DNA of 64,000 nt. It comes from Nostoc commune NIES-4072 (GTDB taxonomy: Bacteria > Cyanobacteriota > Cyanobacteriia > Cyanobacteriales > Nostocaceae). The notes below the pieces were generated by a model. It did not search any database. It was not told the DNA's origin and saw only the letters and a list, made by a program, of their open reading frames with translations. Location: contig NZ_BDUD01000002.1 in NCBI RefSeq assembly GCF_003113895.1, positions 248,001 through 312,000 of the forward strand. The letters are read 5' to 3'. Positions 7,918 through 17,269 of this stretch are shown here, piece by piece; the stretch's first letter is position 1, and the number at the start of each line of letters is the position of its first letter. The position numbers and the translations under genes are program-made.

Positions 7918-9723
7918 TTACTTATCGGAACGTCCAGACCAGATACGATATTTTTTTTGTGTATGTGATTTTTCGGAGTTAGATTCTTCGTATTTGATTG
8001 TAAAGGATTTGTCGAGTTTTTTGATGAAACGCTTACTGTCGCTGGCAACCATAACTTTTTCACCAAGCATCAGCGCTGCCGAGATTTGGGCGACTATGGC
8101 GCTCTCATTATCCCCCTCGTACCAATAAATTGTGCGTGAACCGTTGCGCCACTCGTTTTTAATAATGTACGGGACTTCACCTTTTGGTCGCATCGCAAGA
8201 AAGAAGTTTACCGTTAAATCGTCCATGTGTGCATCAGCGATGACGACCAATGGCGCATTGTATACTATATATTCCAGTACTTCTAGGATTGCTGCACGGT
8301 GCTGTTTGCAAGTATTACTGTGTAGTAAGTGGGTGAGGTATTGGCAAGCTTCATCTATAAATATGCAGCCGTAGGTGAGAGACTGAGTATTGAGTTTGTG
8401 TAAGCTGTCAATAGTAATACTAAGGGCTGGGGCCTGAGCTAAACCTGTGTAACCCAAGTCTGAATACATCGCCGTCCGCAAGCGTTCGGCAAGATTTTTC
8501 AACAAGTTAACCCGATGTCCATTGTTGAGGAACCGCGCGTCGGGGTTTTGGTCACGCCACCAGCGCATAAGTTCAGTTTTACCAGTACCCATGTCGCTCC
8601 AGAGTACGACTAGTCCTGATTTTGGGAAATTGAAGGTAGGGGATTTCTTCGATTTGTCTGAATCAACTCCGCCAGAATCTGTAGACTTCTCCTTTCTGAA
8701 ATGTCCTTTAACCGAAGGTGTAAACAATTGTTCTTGTGCAATATCATAAAGCTCAGGGACGGATGAGCATTTTTCTTCAAGGTCAGGAATGCACAAAGCC
8801 TCAGAGAGATACTTGACATTAACAGTGACATCTGGTTTGTATTTGCTAAGTCCCCATTTCTTAGCCCGATATGAGCGCTGGTAATCTTTTAGTGATTTAG
8901 CATCATCGATGATTGCGGTAAGTCCTGCGTTAGTATCTTCACCCCTGGCTACCACAAAATCATCAACACCTTTCTCTGGCCCCGGCAACAGCGCAACTTC
9001 ACATTCACAACCTACTGCCTCAATCGCTTTGGCAGTCCGTACCGTTGCTTGGTAAACTGACCACCTGGTTTTAGAAGAAGTTTCGTAATCAAATAATATA
9101 ATGAACTTGCGCCCCGCCTGAGCCATTGGTACTAAGTCAGGATGCAACCGTTCATCAAAATCCTGTTTGCCCACGCGCCCGTTCCAAATTCCCGGAAGTG
9201 CGATCGCTACAAACCCTAAACTAAGCAAGCAAGCGGCTTTCTTCTCACCCTCGCATAAGATAATCGGAATCTCTGGATGTTGCCGAACCCACTCCCAGAA
9301 GGTGATTTGTAAATCTTCCTGTTGAGAGTCGATGTTCTCCTGTTTGTGCTGCTTCACCCATGACCAAAATATTAGGGGATTGAGTATACTTTTTCTGCAC
9401 AGTCCTAAAAAGGAACTATATTCCGCGATTTGCGTTAGCGTTCCCTGGTATTGTCCTAGTTGCAAGAGCGAATGCAAGAGAGTGCCATTGCCAAAAGCAG
9501 AGTTCTTTCGACTTTTAACTTTTAGCTTTTTCCCACGTTTTGCAAAAAGCACTCTTTGAATATCGGAAACGTTATAGCGCCGTGCAATTTTACTCAAAAT
9601 ACAGTTGGGAACATCGAAATAGGTAACGCGGTTGGCTGTCTTGGGTGGCGACTCGTATTTAACTGGTTTACCTGTTTGCCAATCAATACGGGGGAAGTTC
9701 GGCTTAATCCTTCCCCACTCCAT
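7918..9723 (-). CDS. CyRepA1-type plasmid replication protein, C-terminal part of a split gene
   Basis: The fragment has a TOPRIM-like DUF3854 region (PIILCEGEKKAACLLSLGF, KFIILFDYETSSK) followed by an ATPase/helicase start with Walker A SDMGTGKTELM and Walker B CIFIDEAC, the arrangement of cyanobacterial CyRepA1 plasmid initiators. The ATG at 9723 is internal: codons FNNWQP continue upstream until a MITE at 9742-9890 breaks the frame. The natural N-terminus is at 9891-10298. The C-terminus also looks short, since the protein stops soon after YRIWSGRSDK where, as I recall the family, several hundred residues with later helicase motifs follow. It is probably not a functional initiator. Confidence 0.75.
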   Translation of the reverse strand: MEWGRIKPNFPRIDWQTGKPVKYESPPKTANRVTYFDVPNCILSKIARRYNVSDIQRVLFAKRGKKLKVKSRKNSAFGNGTLLHSLLQLGQYQGTLTQIAEYSSFLGLCRKSILNPLIFWSWVKQHKQENIDSQQEDLQITFWEWVRQHPEIPIILCEGEKKAACLLSLGFVAIALPGIWNGRVGKQDFDERLHPDLVPMAQAGRKFIILFDYETSSKTRWSVYQATVRTAKAIEAVGCECEVALLPGPEKGVDDFVVARGEDTNAGLTAIIDDAKSLKDYQRSYRAKKWGLSKYKPDVTVNVKYLSEALCIPDLEEKCSSVPELYDIAQEQLFTPSVKGHFRKEKSTDSGGVDSDKSKKSPTFNFPKSGLVVLWSDMGTGKTELMRWWRDQNPDARFLNNGHRVNLLKNLAERLRTAMYSDLGYTGLAQAPALSITIDSLHKLNTQSLTYGCIFIDEACQYLTHLLHSNTCKQHRAAILEVLEYIVYNAPLVVIADAHMDDLTVNFFLAMRPKGEVPYIIKNEWRNGSRTIYWYEGDNESAIVAQISAALMLGEKVMVASDSKRFIKKLDKSFTIKYEESNSEKSHTQKKYRIWSGRSDK

Positions 9724-9741
9724 TGGTTGCCAATTGTTGAA

Positions 9742-9890
9742 GGGAGCAACGCGAAAAAGTGAGATCGGGGTTTAGTTCTCAATTACACCCCTATATTCTC
9801 AACAAAATCTGGTTTTTTAGTTGCGATCGCATCCTGAAACAAGCTATATACGTCCCAGATTTTAGCACCTCACAAAATCGCGTTGCTCCC
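9742..9890. mobile_element. MITE family A, copy 1 (inside the CyRepA1 gene)
   Basis: A 149-bp element whose ends are GGGAGCAACGCGA and its reverse complement TCGCGTTGCTCCC. The next bases differ between the two ends (AAAA versus TTTT when read inwards). It is flanked by a perfect 9-bp target duplication ATTGTTGAA (9733-9741 and 9891-9899). It contains no gene and one GCGATCGC. Its sequence is identical, in reverse orientation, to copy 2 at 42663-42811. Removing the element and one duplication restores the Rep reading frame (DPFNN joined to WQPMEWG). Confidence 0.9.
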
Positions 9891-10298
9891 ATTGTTGAAT
9901 GGGTCAAGTGATTGAATCCACGTCCCACCCAGTAATAGATGCTGATATTGTCTTATATATGCATCCGTGACTCGACCTGCATTTTTGCGAGGGATTTTAT
10001 TGGAGATAAACAGGTAGTCGTAGATTGTTTCCCCTTCAATGTGGAAGAAGTTGTGCTCAACCAGTGCCGGATGAATGGCGCTACCAGCTAACAACTCATG
10101 GTATTGGGCAGCCGTGAGATTGTTTGGATATTCAGTTGGGTGTTCCCTCTGCTCAACTGATACCTTGCAATCTGGTTTAGGCTCTTTGATCTCTTTGTTG
10201 CCACCGTTAAGTGCATTTTTATTTGTATTCACATTTTTTCCTAAATTTTTCCATGACAATCTGGGCGACATTGCATCTATGCCGCAGTCATCAGTCAT
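9891..10298 (-). pseudogene. N-terminal fragment of the CyRepA1-type replication protein
   Basis: This part encodes LTAAQYHELLAGSAIHPALV and ends at LGGTWIQSLDPFNN, where the MITE enters and adds a short false tail (to 9870). The remainder of the gene is at 7918-9732. The start is uncertain: the ATG at 10298 lies in a CAGTCATCAGT repeat, and a later ATG (around 10271, MSPRLSWKN) is also possible. It was originally probably one operon with the 462-residue protein upstream. Confidence 0.75.
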
Positions 10299-10340
10299 CA
10301 GTTATCAGTTGTCAGTTATCACTGTTCACTGTTCACTGTT
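10285..10340. repeat. Short tandem repeat tract (CAGTCAT/CAGTTAT/CACTGTT)
   Basis: Heptamer-like units CAGTCAT, CAGTTAT, CAGTTGT, CAGTTAT and CACTGTT follow each other across the intergenic border of the Rep fragment and the next gene. The tract overlaps the last codons of the upstream gene and the presumed first codons of the Rep fragment, so it may have altered both ends. Confidence 0.6.
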
Positions 10341-11714
10341 TTTTCGGGCTTGTGTGATTAAATCTGTCTCTTGTGTAGTAAGTTCAGCCCAGTAGTCAGG
10401 TTTTATCACCTCGTATTTCTCAGCCACAGCCCAAAATTCCTGCCATGTAAACTCAATACGTCCAAGTACTTGCCTAATTTCCCTAATAGCCACAGGTAGC
10501 ATCTGTAATTGCTCCGTCCTTGTTGCGACGGCTGACTGTGTGGGACTAGTACCCAAAATTATTGCCGCAGCTTCCAGCGCTTGGGTATTGTTCATGGCAA
10601 CGCTTAGGTTTTTCAATGCCATACCCATGAGGCGCAGACATTCAGTCGCATTTTCTTTCGGCGGTTCGGCTGCCAGAGTTCGCAAATCAATTGTCTTCTC
10701 CAGTGGTTCCTGAACCTTCTTGTTTAATGCTTTAGCGCTTTGTTTAGTGTAAGTATTCCCCCAGTCTTGTAATTGATGCGGCTCAAAGGCGTTTTCCAAA
10801 TCCCGAATGCGCTCTTTTAGCTGCTGGTTCTCAGTTTCCAGGTGCCGTAGCGATTCCATCTCGTCTAAACGCTGCTGCAACTGGATATTTTCCTCCTTCT
10901 GTTGCCTGTATAGGTTTTGCAGAGATTGGATTTGCTCACTTACTTGGGCTTCGGCTAGAGCCTTAACCTCTGCTTGTAGTCCAATCCTCAATTCCTGTTC
11001 CAGTCGCTCTAACTGAAGCTTATGTTGCTCTTTAAGTGCCGCGATCGCTTCGGAGTACTCTGGTGGATAAGTTCGCTCAGTCGAATCGGACACAATTGCG
11101 TCATCCAAATCAGTGTTGTTTACCAACAGCCTTTCACCATCAGCGAAAGTCACAATCTGCTGCAAATTATTCGGTGCGTCTGCACAAATCACTCCCGATT
11201 CCCCATAACGGGGATGTTCTGGTAATGAAATTGTGATGGCATTTTTCGGAACCATTGGTTCCTGATGGAATTTATTTTTTCCTTTTGGCATTGGAGCAAT
11301 TGTATTTGCGGCAACTGCGAAATCTGATTCGCTAGGGTTTGGGTTTGATGATAAAGCCAGTTTTATCGCAGCAATAAGTTTTTCTGGTTCTTTGGCTAAC
11401 CTCAAAAGAGGACGGGCTTGGCGCTCATTTTTAATCTGTGACCCCAACTCCCCTGCTGCAACAATGACTTTTGATGCTCCTAAGAGTTGATTTATACGCC
11501 GATAGCCGCCATATACACGCAATTCGCCTTGGCAATATTCTGAGAAATTTTTGTACCCAGCGATTGTGTACATCTGCTCGTCATGCATGAGGCGAATCTG
11601 TTCTACTGCTTGCAGCTCAAATCGATCTATGGCAGCGAAGGTGTCTTTGATACTGCTGTTGAGATCATCGTAATGAAGTTCTCCTAAGCTTTCTTCTCTA
11701 TCTAGTGTCAGCAT
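10326..11714 (-). CDS. Plasmid-type coiled-coil protein next to Rep
   Basis: I choose the ATG at 11714 (MLTLDREESLGELHYDDL) because AGGAGAG sits just upstream; the 21 extra codons of the longer frame are translated repeat DNA. The 462-residue protein has an N-terminal alpha-helical part (IAGYKNFSEYCQGELRVYG, like KfrA/DUF3102-style plasmid proteins), a central linker (PMPKGKNKF), a long coiled coil (LKEQHKLQLERLEQELRIGL through MESLRHLETENQQLKERI) and a helical C-terminus. It precedes the CyRepA1 gene on the same strand, so a role in replication control or partition is plausible but not proved. Confidence 0.7.
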   Translation of the reverse strand: MLTLDREESLGELHYDDLNSSIKDTFAAIDRFELQAVEQIRLMHDEQMYTIAGYKNFSEYCQGELRVYGGYRRINQLLGASKVIVAAGELGSQIKNERQARPLLRLAKEPEKLIAAIKLALSSNPNPSESDFAVAANTIAPMPKGKNKFHQEPMVPKNAITISLPEHPRYGESGVICADAPNNLQQIVTFADGERLLVNNTDLDDAIVSDSTERTYPPEYSEAIAALKEQHKLQLERLEQELRIGLQAEVKALAEAQVSEQIQSLQNLYRQQKEENIQLQQRLDEMESLRHLETENQQLKERIRDLENAFEPHQLQDWGNTYTKQSAKALNKKVQEPLEKTIDLRTLAAEPPKENATECLRLMGMALKNLSVAMNNTQALEAAAIILGTSPTQSAVATRTEQLQMLPVAIREIRQVLGRIEFTWQEFWAVAEKYEVIKPDYWAELTTQETDLITQARKNSEQ

Positions 11715-12845
11715 ATTTCTCTCCTGCCATGAAGTTGGGTGCAGGGGGTAGGGTCTTGGGTGTAGGGGATACAGCATTGAATGGGGCTTGAAACCCAGGC
11801 CTTTGCAATCGTCCTAAAAAACAGGGCAAGTGACAATCGGGTTGTAGGGGCTATCTCTTCTCCTACACCCCACACCCCACACCCTACACCCTGCCCCAAC
11901 GGGGCTTGGTCATTATCACTAGGAGAGGTGTTTGAAAAAATTTTTGATGTAGCCTTAACCCGGACACCCTGTTGTATTGGCCTTATGTCATTTTTCACGA
12001 TATTTTTCCCTGATAACTTGGTTGACAAGCTTTTACTCGGGGGTTGCATCAGTTATCAGTCAACAGTTATCAAAGACTCTGACTGGTAACTGTTATTCGC
12101 GCTGCTACATCTTTTAACTACAAAATTCGGAATCTTTCTTAACCAAACTTAACTTTACCTAAAATTTATGAATTTTGACAGCAAAAACATCCCGCAAGGA
12201 ATGGACTTTCCAAGCGGCAGACCCTATAATGGATCTGGCAGCGCGGTAAAAACTCTCGGACAATTTTAGTAGTCGCACCAGTGGCCAAACTTTAGCGACA
12301 ACTTCTTTTGTTCCTTCGAGATCAAACCCGCTCTAGATCAATATGAAATTTGCAATACGCAGAAAGCGCGACTCCTTAGTGGCGCTTTCTGCGTTAAGTT
12401 GTCGTACTGTTGTATCTTCACCTCCATGCCTCCTTTCAATTAGCTTGATTTTACAGAAGTTCTGGTCGTTTTACTTAGTTGAGGTAAGAGCTTTCACTCA
12501 AATGTATTAGCAGAAGATATTTGGTTTAGGTGTAAGATACCTAGACACAAGCTTTTCAAAACAAACCCATTGAGTTAATCAGTGATCAAAAATACCCGCA
12601 GGCGGTTTTCCTTGGTTGACGCTGGTCAACTTCTTTCACATTTTTATGCTCAAGAAGCTAGACCGGATAATGTACTAGAGATGCGTTAAATCTCCCTATT
12701 AAGATGTAGCATTTAAATCATATAGCCTAGAAAGGTAATTTGAGAACCTAGCTTCAGTTAATAATTGTGAATTTTGTAGACATTTTAAGTACTAGGGAGT
12801 AAAATATAACCGTATGTATACCTACTTACGTAAGGAAAAGTCGGC
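11715..12845. other. Large divergent intergenic region with repeats
   Basis: No gene is supported in these 1.1 kb, which separate the minus-strand Rep operon from the plus-strand STAND NTPase gene. It holds heptamer-like tracts of GGGTGTA/CACCCTA type at 11736-11771 and 11860-11897 in opposite orientation, a 13-bp perfect hairpin at 12357-12394, and a long AT-rich stretch before 12846. A plasmid origin for the adjacent Rep would be expected in a place like this, but no clear iteron set was seen. Confidence 0.45.
12357..12394. terminator. Strong stem-loop, possible bidirectional terminator
   Basis: ACGCAGAAAGCGC (12357-12369) pairs perfectly with GCGCTTTCTGCGT (12382-12394) across a 12-base loop. 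No long T run follows on either side, so it may be a regulatory hairpin or origin structure instead. Confidence 0.4.
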
Positions 12846-14288
12846 ATGAATTCAAGCCAAGTTTTAGACGTAAAAAGAGTATTAGCTGTATTAGAAGAAC
12901 AAGTGTTTCAATCTACGGGAAGGTATTTAACAGAAGTAGAAAAAGTTCTTATTAAGGGAGTTTGGGATAGTAAAGATTATAAAGAGATGGCAAACGATTC
13001 GGGGTATAACGCATACTATTTGCAGCAGAAAGTAGCTCCACCACTATGGAGTATGCTTTCAGAAATTATTGGTGATGGAGTGAAAGTAACAAAAATATCT
13101 TTGAAATCTATTTTGCTTAAACTAGCAAAGAACGATTATCTGAAGGAAGAGGTGTCCAGACTGGATAACGATAGTTTCGTTGGGAATATTAGAATTTATG
13201 GAGAGCTGCCTAAAATCAAATCTTTTTATGGACGAAAAGATGAAATTAACTATTTTAAGAAACAAATTACTCTATTTAAAGAGCGCTGTATAGTTTTTAC
13301 TGGAGTTGGAGGAATAGGAAAAACTTTATTAGCCGCTAGATTGGTTGAAGAAATACTTTTTGATTCTTTAAACAGTATATATGAATGTGTAATCTGGAAA
13401 ACAATTAATCATTCGTTATCAATTGATGAGTTAGTCATTGATTTAAATAAAAATTTTGACATAGACATAGAAGCAAATGAAAATTCTTTTATAGATAGCA
13501 TATCTTTACTCTCAAAACAGCTTCATCTACATCGTTGTCTGCTAGTAATTGATGGATTTGAAAAGCTATTGTTCGCAGATGATTTTGGAAAAAGATTAAA
13601 ATATGAAAAATTCCTTTTAAGACTTGCAGAAGGAAAGCATCAAAGCTGCATTATTATAACAAGTCAGTTGCCTTTAAAAGAATTTGCTTCTGTGACTACA
13701 AAACTACCTATTCGCTCTTTCAAATTAGAAGGTTTAGATGTAAATACAGGAATGCAAATATTACAAGAAAAAGGTTTAACTGGGCAGGAATGTAAGCAAT
13801 TGATTGAAAATTATCATGGGAATCCATCAAGTTTAGAAGCGTTGGCTGACAGAATTAATCGCTTTTTTGAAGGGAGTGTTAAAACGTTTTTTAGATATCA
13901 AACTACTATGATTGATCATCAACTTGAAACAATGCTACATCAGCAATTTGGACAAGTTGGACTTTTAAGTAATCTTCAAAGGCAAATAATGATTTATTTA
14001 GCAGAAGAAATGTCACAAAATTCGACTCCCATTCAATTCTCTAAACTCATTGATAATTTAAAAGAGCGAGTAGATTTAAAGTTGTCAGTTTTTGAACTAA
14101 TAACAGCAATAGAAGTTTTAGAACAACGCTCGTTAATTGAAATTGCTGGGAAATCAAACAAACGAGAAGCTAGTTATAGTTTACAAGGATCTATTAAGAA
14201 GTATATTTTAGTTGATCCATTGGGATTAGTGCATAAAATACCAGATACAATACAAACAAGGAAAGTTACCTTGTGGGCTACTGCATAA
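12846..14288 (+). CDS. STAND-family NTPase (NB-ARC-like) with N-terminal HTH-like domain
   Basis: The 480-residue protein begins with a helical domain (residues about 10-95, LTEVEKVLIKGVWDSKDYKE) of the kind that precedes cyanobacterial NB-ARC ATPases. Then come Walker A GVGGIGKT at 153-160, Walker B LLVIDGFEKLL near 236-246, a sensor-like IIITSQLP and the NB-ARC-type GNPSSLEAL motif. A winged-helix region follows (FSKLIDNLKERVDLKLSVFE). STAND NTPases are switch proteins in signalling or abortive defence. No WD40 or TPR sensor is fused; the next gene overlaps by 16 bases and carries TPR units, so the two probably work together. The region is visibly AT-richer than its neighbours. Confidence 0.8.
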   Translation: MNSSQVLDVKRVLAVLEEQVFQSTGRYLTEVEKVLIKGVWDSKDYKEMANDSGYNAYYLQQKVAPPLWSMLSEIIGDGVKVTKISLKSILLKLAKNDYLKEEVSRLDNDSFVGNIRIYGELPKIKSFYGRKDEINYFKKQITLFKERCIVFTGVGGIGKTLLAARLVEEILFDSLNSIYECVIWKTINHSLSIDELVIDLNKNFDIDIEANENSFIDSISLLSKQLHLHRCLLVIDGFEKLLFADDFGKRLKYEKFLLRLAEGKHQSCIIITSQLPLKEFASVTTKLPIRSFKLEGLDVNTGMQILQEKGLTGQECKQLIENYHGNPSSLEALADRINRFFEGSVKTFFRYQTTMIDHQLETMLHQQFGQVGLLSNLQRQIMIYLAEEMSQNSTPIQFSKLIDNLKERVDLKLSVFELITAIEVLEQRSLIEIAGKSNKREASYSLQGSIKKYILVDPLGLVHKIPDTIQTRKVTLWATA

Positions 14289-16231
14289 ATCCTCTTTGCA
14301 CCCAGCGTCATAATCCTGATATCGCTGAAAATTGTTTAGCATGTGGAAATCCATTGATAATAAACGGGCGTATTCGTTTGCTGCGCCCGTTGCGTTCTTT
14401 GGAGCAAAATCCATATACTTACACAGATGTCTTTGAAATTGAGGATATTGGCACAGCAGAACATCCTCAGCCTCAAATAAGAGTAATGAAAGTATTAAGA
14501 TGGATTGATGATTCTAAGTTAGTTGAGCTACTTAAAAGAGAATCACTCATATTACAAATCCTAGACCATCCTGGGATTCCCAAGTCTAATAAGGAAGATT
14601 ATTTCACATTTAGACTGAATGATAATCTTCTAGAACTACATTGTCTAGTTATGCATAAGTTTGAAGGAGAGAACTTAACTCAGTGGGTACAATCTTACGG
14701 ACGAATTAGCCAAGATACGGCTTATGAATGGTTATTGCAGTTGATGGAGATTCTTGATTTAGTTCATCGGTCTGGTTTCTTCCACAGAGATATCAAACCA
14801 GAAAACATTGTTCATCAACCCGATGGGAATTTAGCACTTGTTGACTTTGGTGGAGCAAGACAGCTTAGTAGAACCTACTTTGCAAAAGTTAGTACCAGTG
14901 GAGGAACTACTACAGGATTCGGTAATGGTTACGAAATAACTGCTGTTAGAACAGCTTGTTACTCTCCCTTAGAGCAAATTCATGGACAAGCTGTACCACA
15001 GTCAGACTTTTACGCTTTAGGTAGAACTTTTGTTTACTTAGTCACAGGTATTTCTTTGATTGAAATAAAAATGGACGAGCAGACAGGAAGACTAATTTGG
15101 AGAGATAAAGCACTTCACATAGATAAATTTTTGGCTGATTTACTTGATGATATGATGGCTCCTTTTGTAGGGCAACGCCCACAAAGTACTCAAATAATAA
15201 TACAGCGATTGGAGCGCTTACCTAGTAAATCAAAGCTTAATCGAGTAATTAAATCAAAGGCATTTCAAATTAGTGCGTTTGTATTAGGCTTAATGAGTAT
15301 TGTCGCTTTGATATATGCATCTTTACCTCTAATAGCAAAATATTATTTAGATTCCGGCAAAAAAGCTTATGCAGAAAATCAACTTGACAAAGCTGATAAC
15401 GATTTTCAAAAAGCAGTGTATTTGAATAGTAGCTTAAAATATACAGTAGCCGATTATTTTTTTAATCAAGGTAAAGAAGCTTATAAAGAAAATAGAATTG
15501 CCGATGCTGAAAAAGACTTTCAAAGAGGAATAAAATATGAACATAATTTAACTAATTCAGTCTCAAACTTTTATTTTGAGAAGGGTTTACAGCATCAAAA
15601 TGACCCTAAACTTGCTAGAAATAATTACGAATTAGCTATAAAGTATAACCCGAAAGATGATACTGCTTATAATAATTTAGCAATTGCATGTCAGCAGTTA
15701 CATGACTATAACTGTGTTAACAAAACTTACGAAATAATTTTTAAATTAAAACCTAATAAATGGGAATCACATTACGGACTAGGTGATTTTTATGATAGAC
15801 AGGGAGAATATGATTTAGCAGAAAAGCAATACGAAATTGCTATCAGAAGTAGCGATAAAGCAATATTTGCTATTGCAGCTTTAGCAAGATTGAAAAATAA
15901 AAATGGGGATTATAAGGCGGCAGCTACTTTAGCTTTAAACGGGTTAAAAAAAACTAATAATAAAGAGTTGCAAGCATCGTTGTATAAAGATTTAGGATGG
16001 TCAAGGTTAATGGAAAATAAGTTAACTGAAGCCGAAAAATATCTAGAAAAAGCGACAAAATTAGATAGCGAAAGAACAGATGCATATTGTTTGCTATCTC
16101 AAATAAAAGAATCATTAGGTCAACTTAATTACGCCAGAGCTTATATAGATGCTTGTATCTTGACTAAATCTAGTCTACCAGAAGTGTTTCGCTGGAGACA
16201 AGAACTGCTAGATCGCATACTTGACAAATGA
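14273..16231 (+). CDS. 4-Cys serine/threonine protein kinase with TPR domain
   Basis: The 652-residue protein begins with a four-cysteine zinc-ribbon prefix (Cys4, Cys9, Cys21, Cys24), then a kinase domain with VMKVL Lys73, the catalytic loop HRDIKPENI (171-179) and DFGGAR (191-196). The glycine-rich loop is weak. A transmembrane helix lies at about 325-345 (ISAFVLGLMSIVALIYASL), and the rest is TPR-like repeats (LDKADNDFQKAVYLN, LARNNYELAIKYNP), so the kinase is cytoplasmic and the TPRs are probably on the other side of the membrane. It overlaps the STAND gene by 16 bases and is followed by a secreted protein gene. Confidence 0.88.
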   Translation: MGYCINPLCTQRHNPDIAENCLACGNPLIINGRIRLLRPLRSLEQNPYTYTDVFEIEDIGTAEHPQPQIRVMKVLRWIDDSKLVELLKRESLILQILDHPGIPKSNKEDYFTFRLNDNLLELHCLVMHKFEGENLTQWVQSYGRISQDTAYEWLLQLMEILDLVHRSGFFHRDIKPENIVHQPDGNLALVDFGGARQLSRTYFAKVSTSGGTTTGFGNGYEITAVRTACYSPLEQIHGQAVPQSDFYALGRTFVYLVTGISLIEIKMDEQTGRLIWRDKALHIDKFLADLLDDMMAPFVGQRPQSTQIIIQRLERLPSKSKLNRVIKSKAFQISAFVLGLMSIVALIYASLPLIAKYYLDSGKKAYAENQLDKADNDFQKAVYLNSSLKYTVADYFFNQGKEAYKENRIADAEKDFQRGIKYEHNLTNSVSNFYFEKGLQHQNDPKLARNNYELAIKYNPKDDTAYNNLAIACQQLHDYNCVNKTYEIIFKLKPNKWESHYGLGDFYDRQGEYDLAEKQYEIAIRSSDKAIFAIAALARLKNKNGDYKAAATLALNGLKKTNNKELQASLYKDLGWSRLMENKLTEAEKYLEKATKLDSERTDAYCLLSQIKESLGQLNYARAYIDACILTKSSLPEVFRWRQELLDRILDK

Positions 16232-16264
16232 TAAGATGCTCAAGCCATTGATGTTTGTAAAACA

Positions 16265-17269
16265 ATGAAAAAGCTGATGTTTTTTGGGGGAATGTGCTGT
16301 TTAACTTCTCTAATACTAATTCACCTACCATTGCTAGCAAATGTACCGCTCATAAGAGTAAGAAGAAATCAGGCTCGTTGTGAACCACAGTTAGGAAGGA
16401 TAGTAAGCAAAGGCGACAAACGATTTGAAGTAGGAAGTTTAATCTGTAAGGGAGATGAATTAGAGGTTTTAAATGGTGGTTTTGTACAATTATTATGTTT
16501 TAGTTCTGGAAAATTTTTAAATTTACCTAGTGGGACTATTCCTCTTGATAAATGTGCAGAATCTGAACAAGTCTCATCTCCCTGCAATCCAAGTAACACT
16601 GATGGATGTCGCATACAAAAAGGAGGCACAGAAGGGAGCGATGAGCCAACAATCATTTCTCCTTATAGCACATCAACATTGAATTCCCGTCCCAAAATAA
16701 CTTGGACTGCTGTTAAGGGTGCTACTTCTTACAAAGTCAAAGTAAAAAGTTACGAGTTTGGGTGGGAAAAAGTTGTAAATGAAACTCGGCTTGCTTACCC
16801 AAGTGATGAAAAAGAATTTCAACCTGGGACTCCATATACAATATATGTTTTTGCATATATTGATGGTGAAGCTTTTAGCTATGATGAAACCTTTGTGGAC
16901 GTATTGTCTGTAGCCTCCCAAGAACAAATTGCACAAAAGATTAAACGGATCAAAGGCTTAGGGCTACCTCTAGATGAAACTATTCTTGACGTAGATGTTA
17001 TCTATACGGCAGAAAATCTTTTAAATGAAACAATCGAGATGTTAAAAACGGCAACAGCAACTAATAGCCAAAATCCGACTCTTTACAGAGTACTGGGCGA
17101 TCGCTATCTGAAAGCCAAGTTGCCAAAGGAGGCGAAATCCGAATACCTGATGGCAGCTGAGTTAGCGAAAAGCAGTAATAATTCAAAAGAGTTACAAAAA
17201 GCTCAATCAGGGCTAAATTTAGTGGAATTTTACAACCAGCTTCCAACCAAGAGGAACCCACCCCAATAA
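16265..17269 (+). CDS. Secreted FN3-like/TPR protein
   Basis: The 334-residue protein starts with a signal peptide (MKKLMFFGGMCCLTSLILIH, cleavage expected near LLANVP). A FecR-like segment follows (GRIVSKGDKRFEVGSLICKG), with four cysteines that could be bridged. Residues about 125-215 resemble an FN3 or Ig-like beta domain (ISPYSTSTLNSRPKITWTAV), and the C-terminus has one TPR-like unit (PTLYRVLGDRYLKAKLPKEA). It is third in the STAND/kinase operon, 33 bases after the kinase, and its last 40 bases overlap the convergent CHAT gene. The role is unknown; it may be the envelope partner of the kinase TPR domain. Confidence 0.72.
   Translation: MKKLMFFGGMCCLTSLILIHLPLLANVPLIRVRRNQARCEPQLGRIVSKGDKRFEVGSLICKGDELEVLNGGFVQLLCFSSGKFLNLPSGTIPLDKCAESEQVSSPCNPSNTDGCRIQKGGTEGSDEPTIISPYSTSTLNSRPKITWTAVKGATSYKVKVKSYEFGWEKVVNETRLAYPSDEKEFQPGTPYTIYVFAYIDGEAFSYDETFVDVLSVASQEQIAQKIKRIKGLGLPLDETILDVDVIYTAENLLNETIEMLKTATATNSQNPTLYRVLGDRYLKAKLPKEAKSEYLMAAELAKSSNNSKELQKAQSGLNLVEFYNQLPTKRNPPQ

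Noticed and set aside
11708..12089. Overlapping 113- and 102-codon frames on both strands
   Set aside because: They read through CACCCTA/GGGTGTA tandem repeats and have no protein-like pattern.
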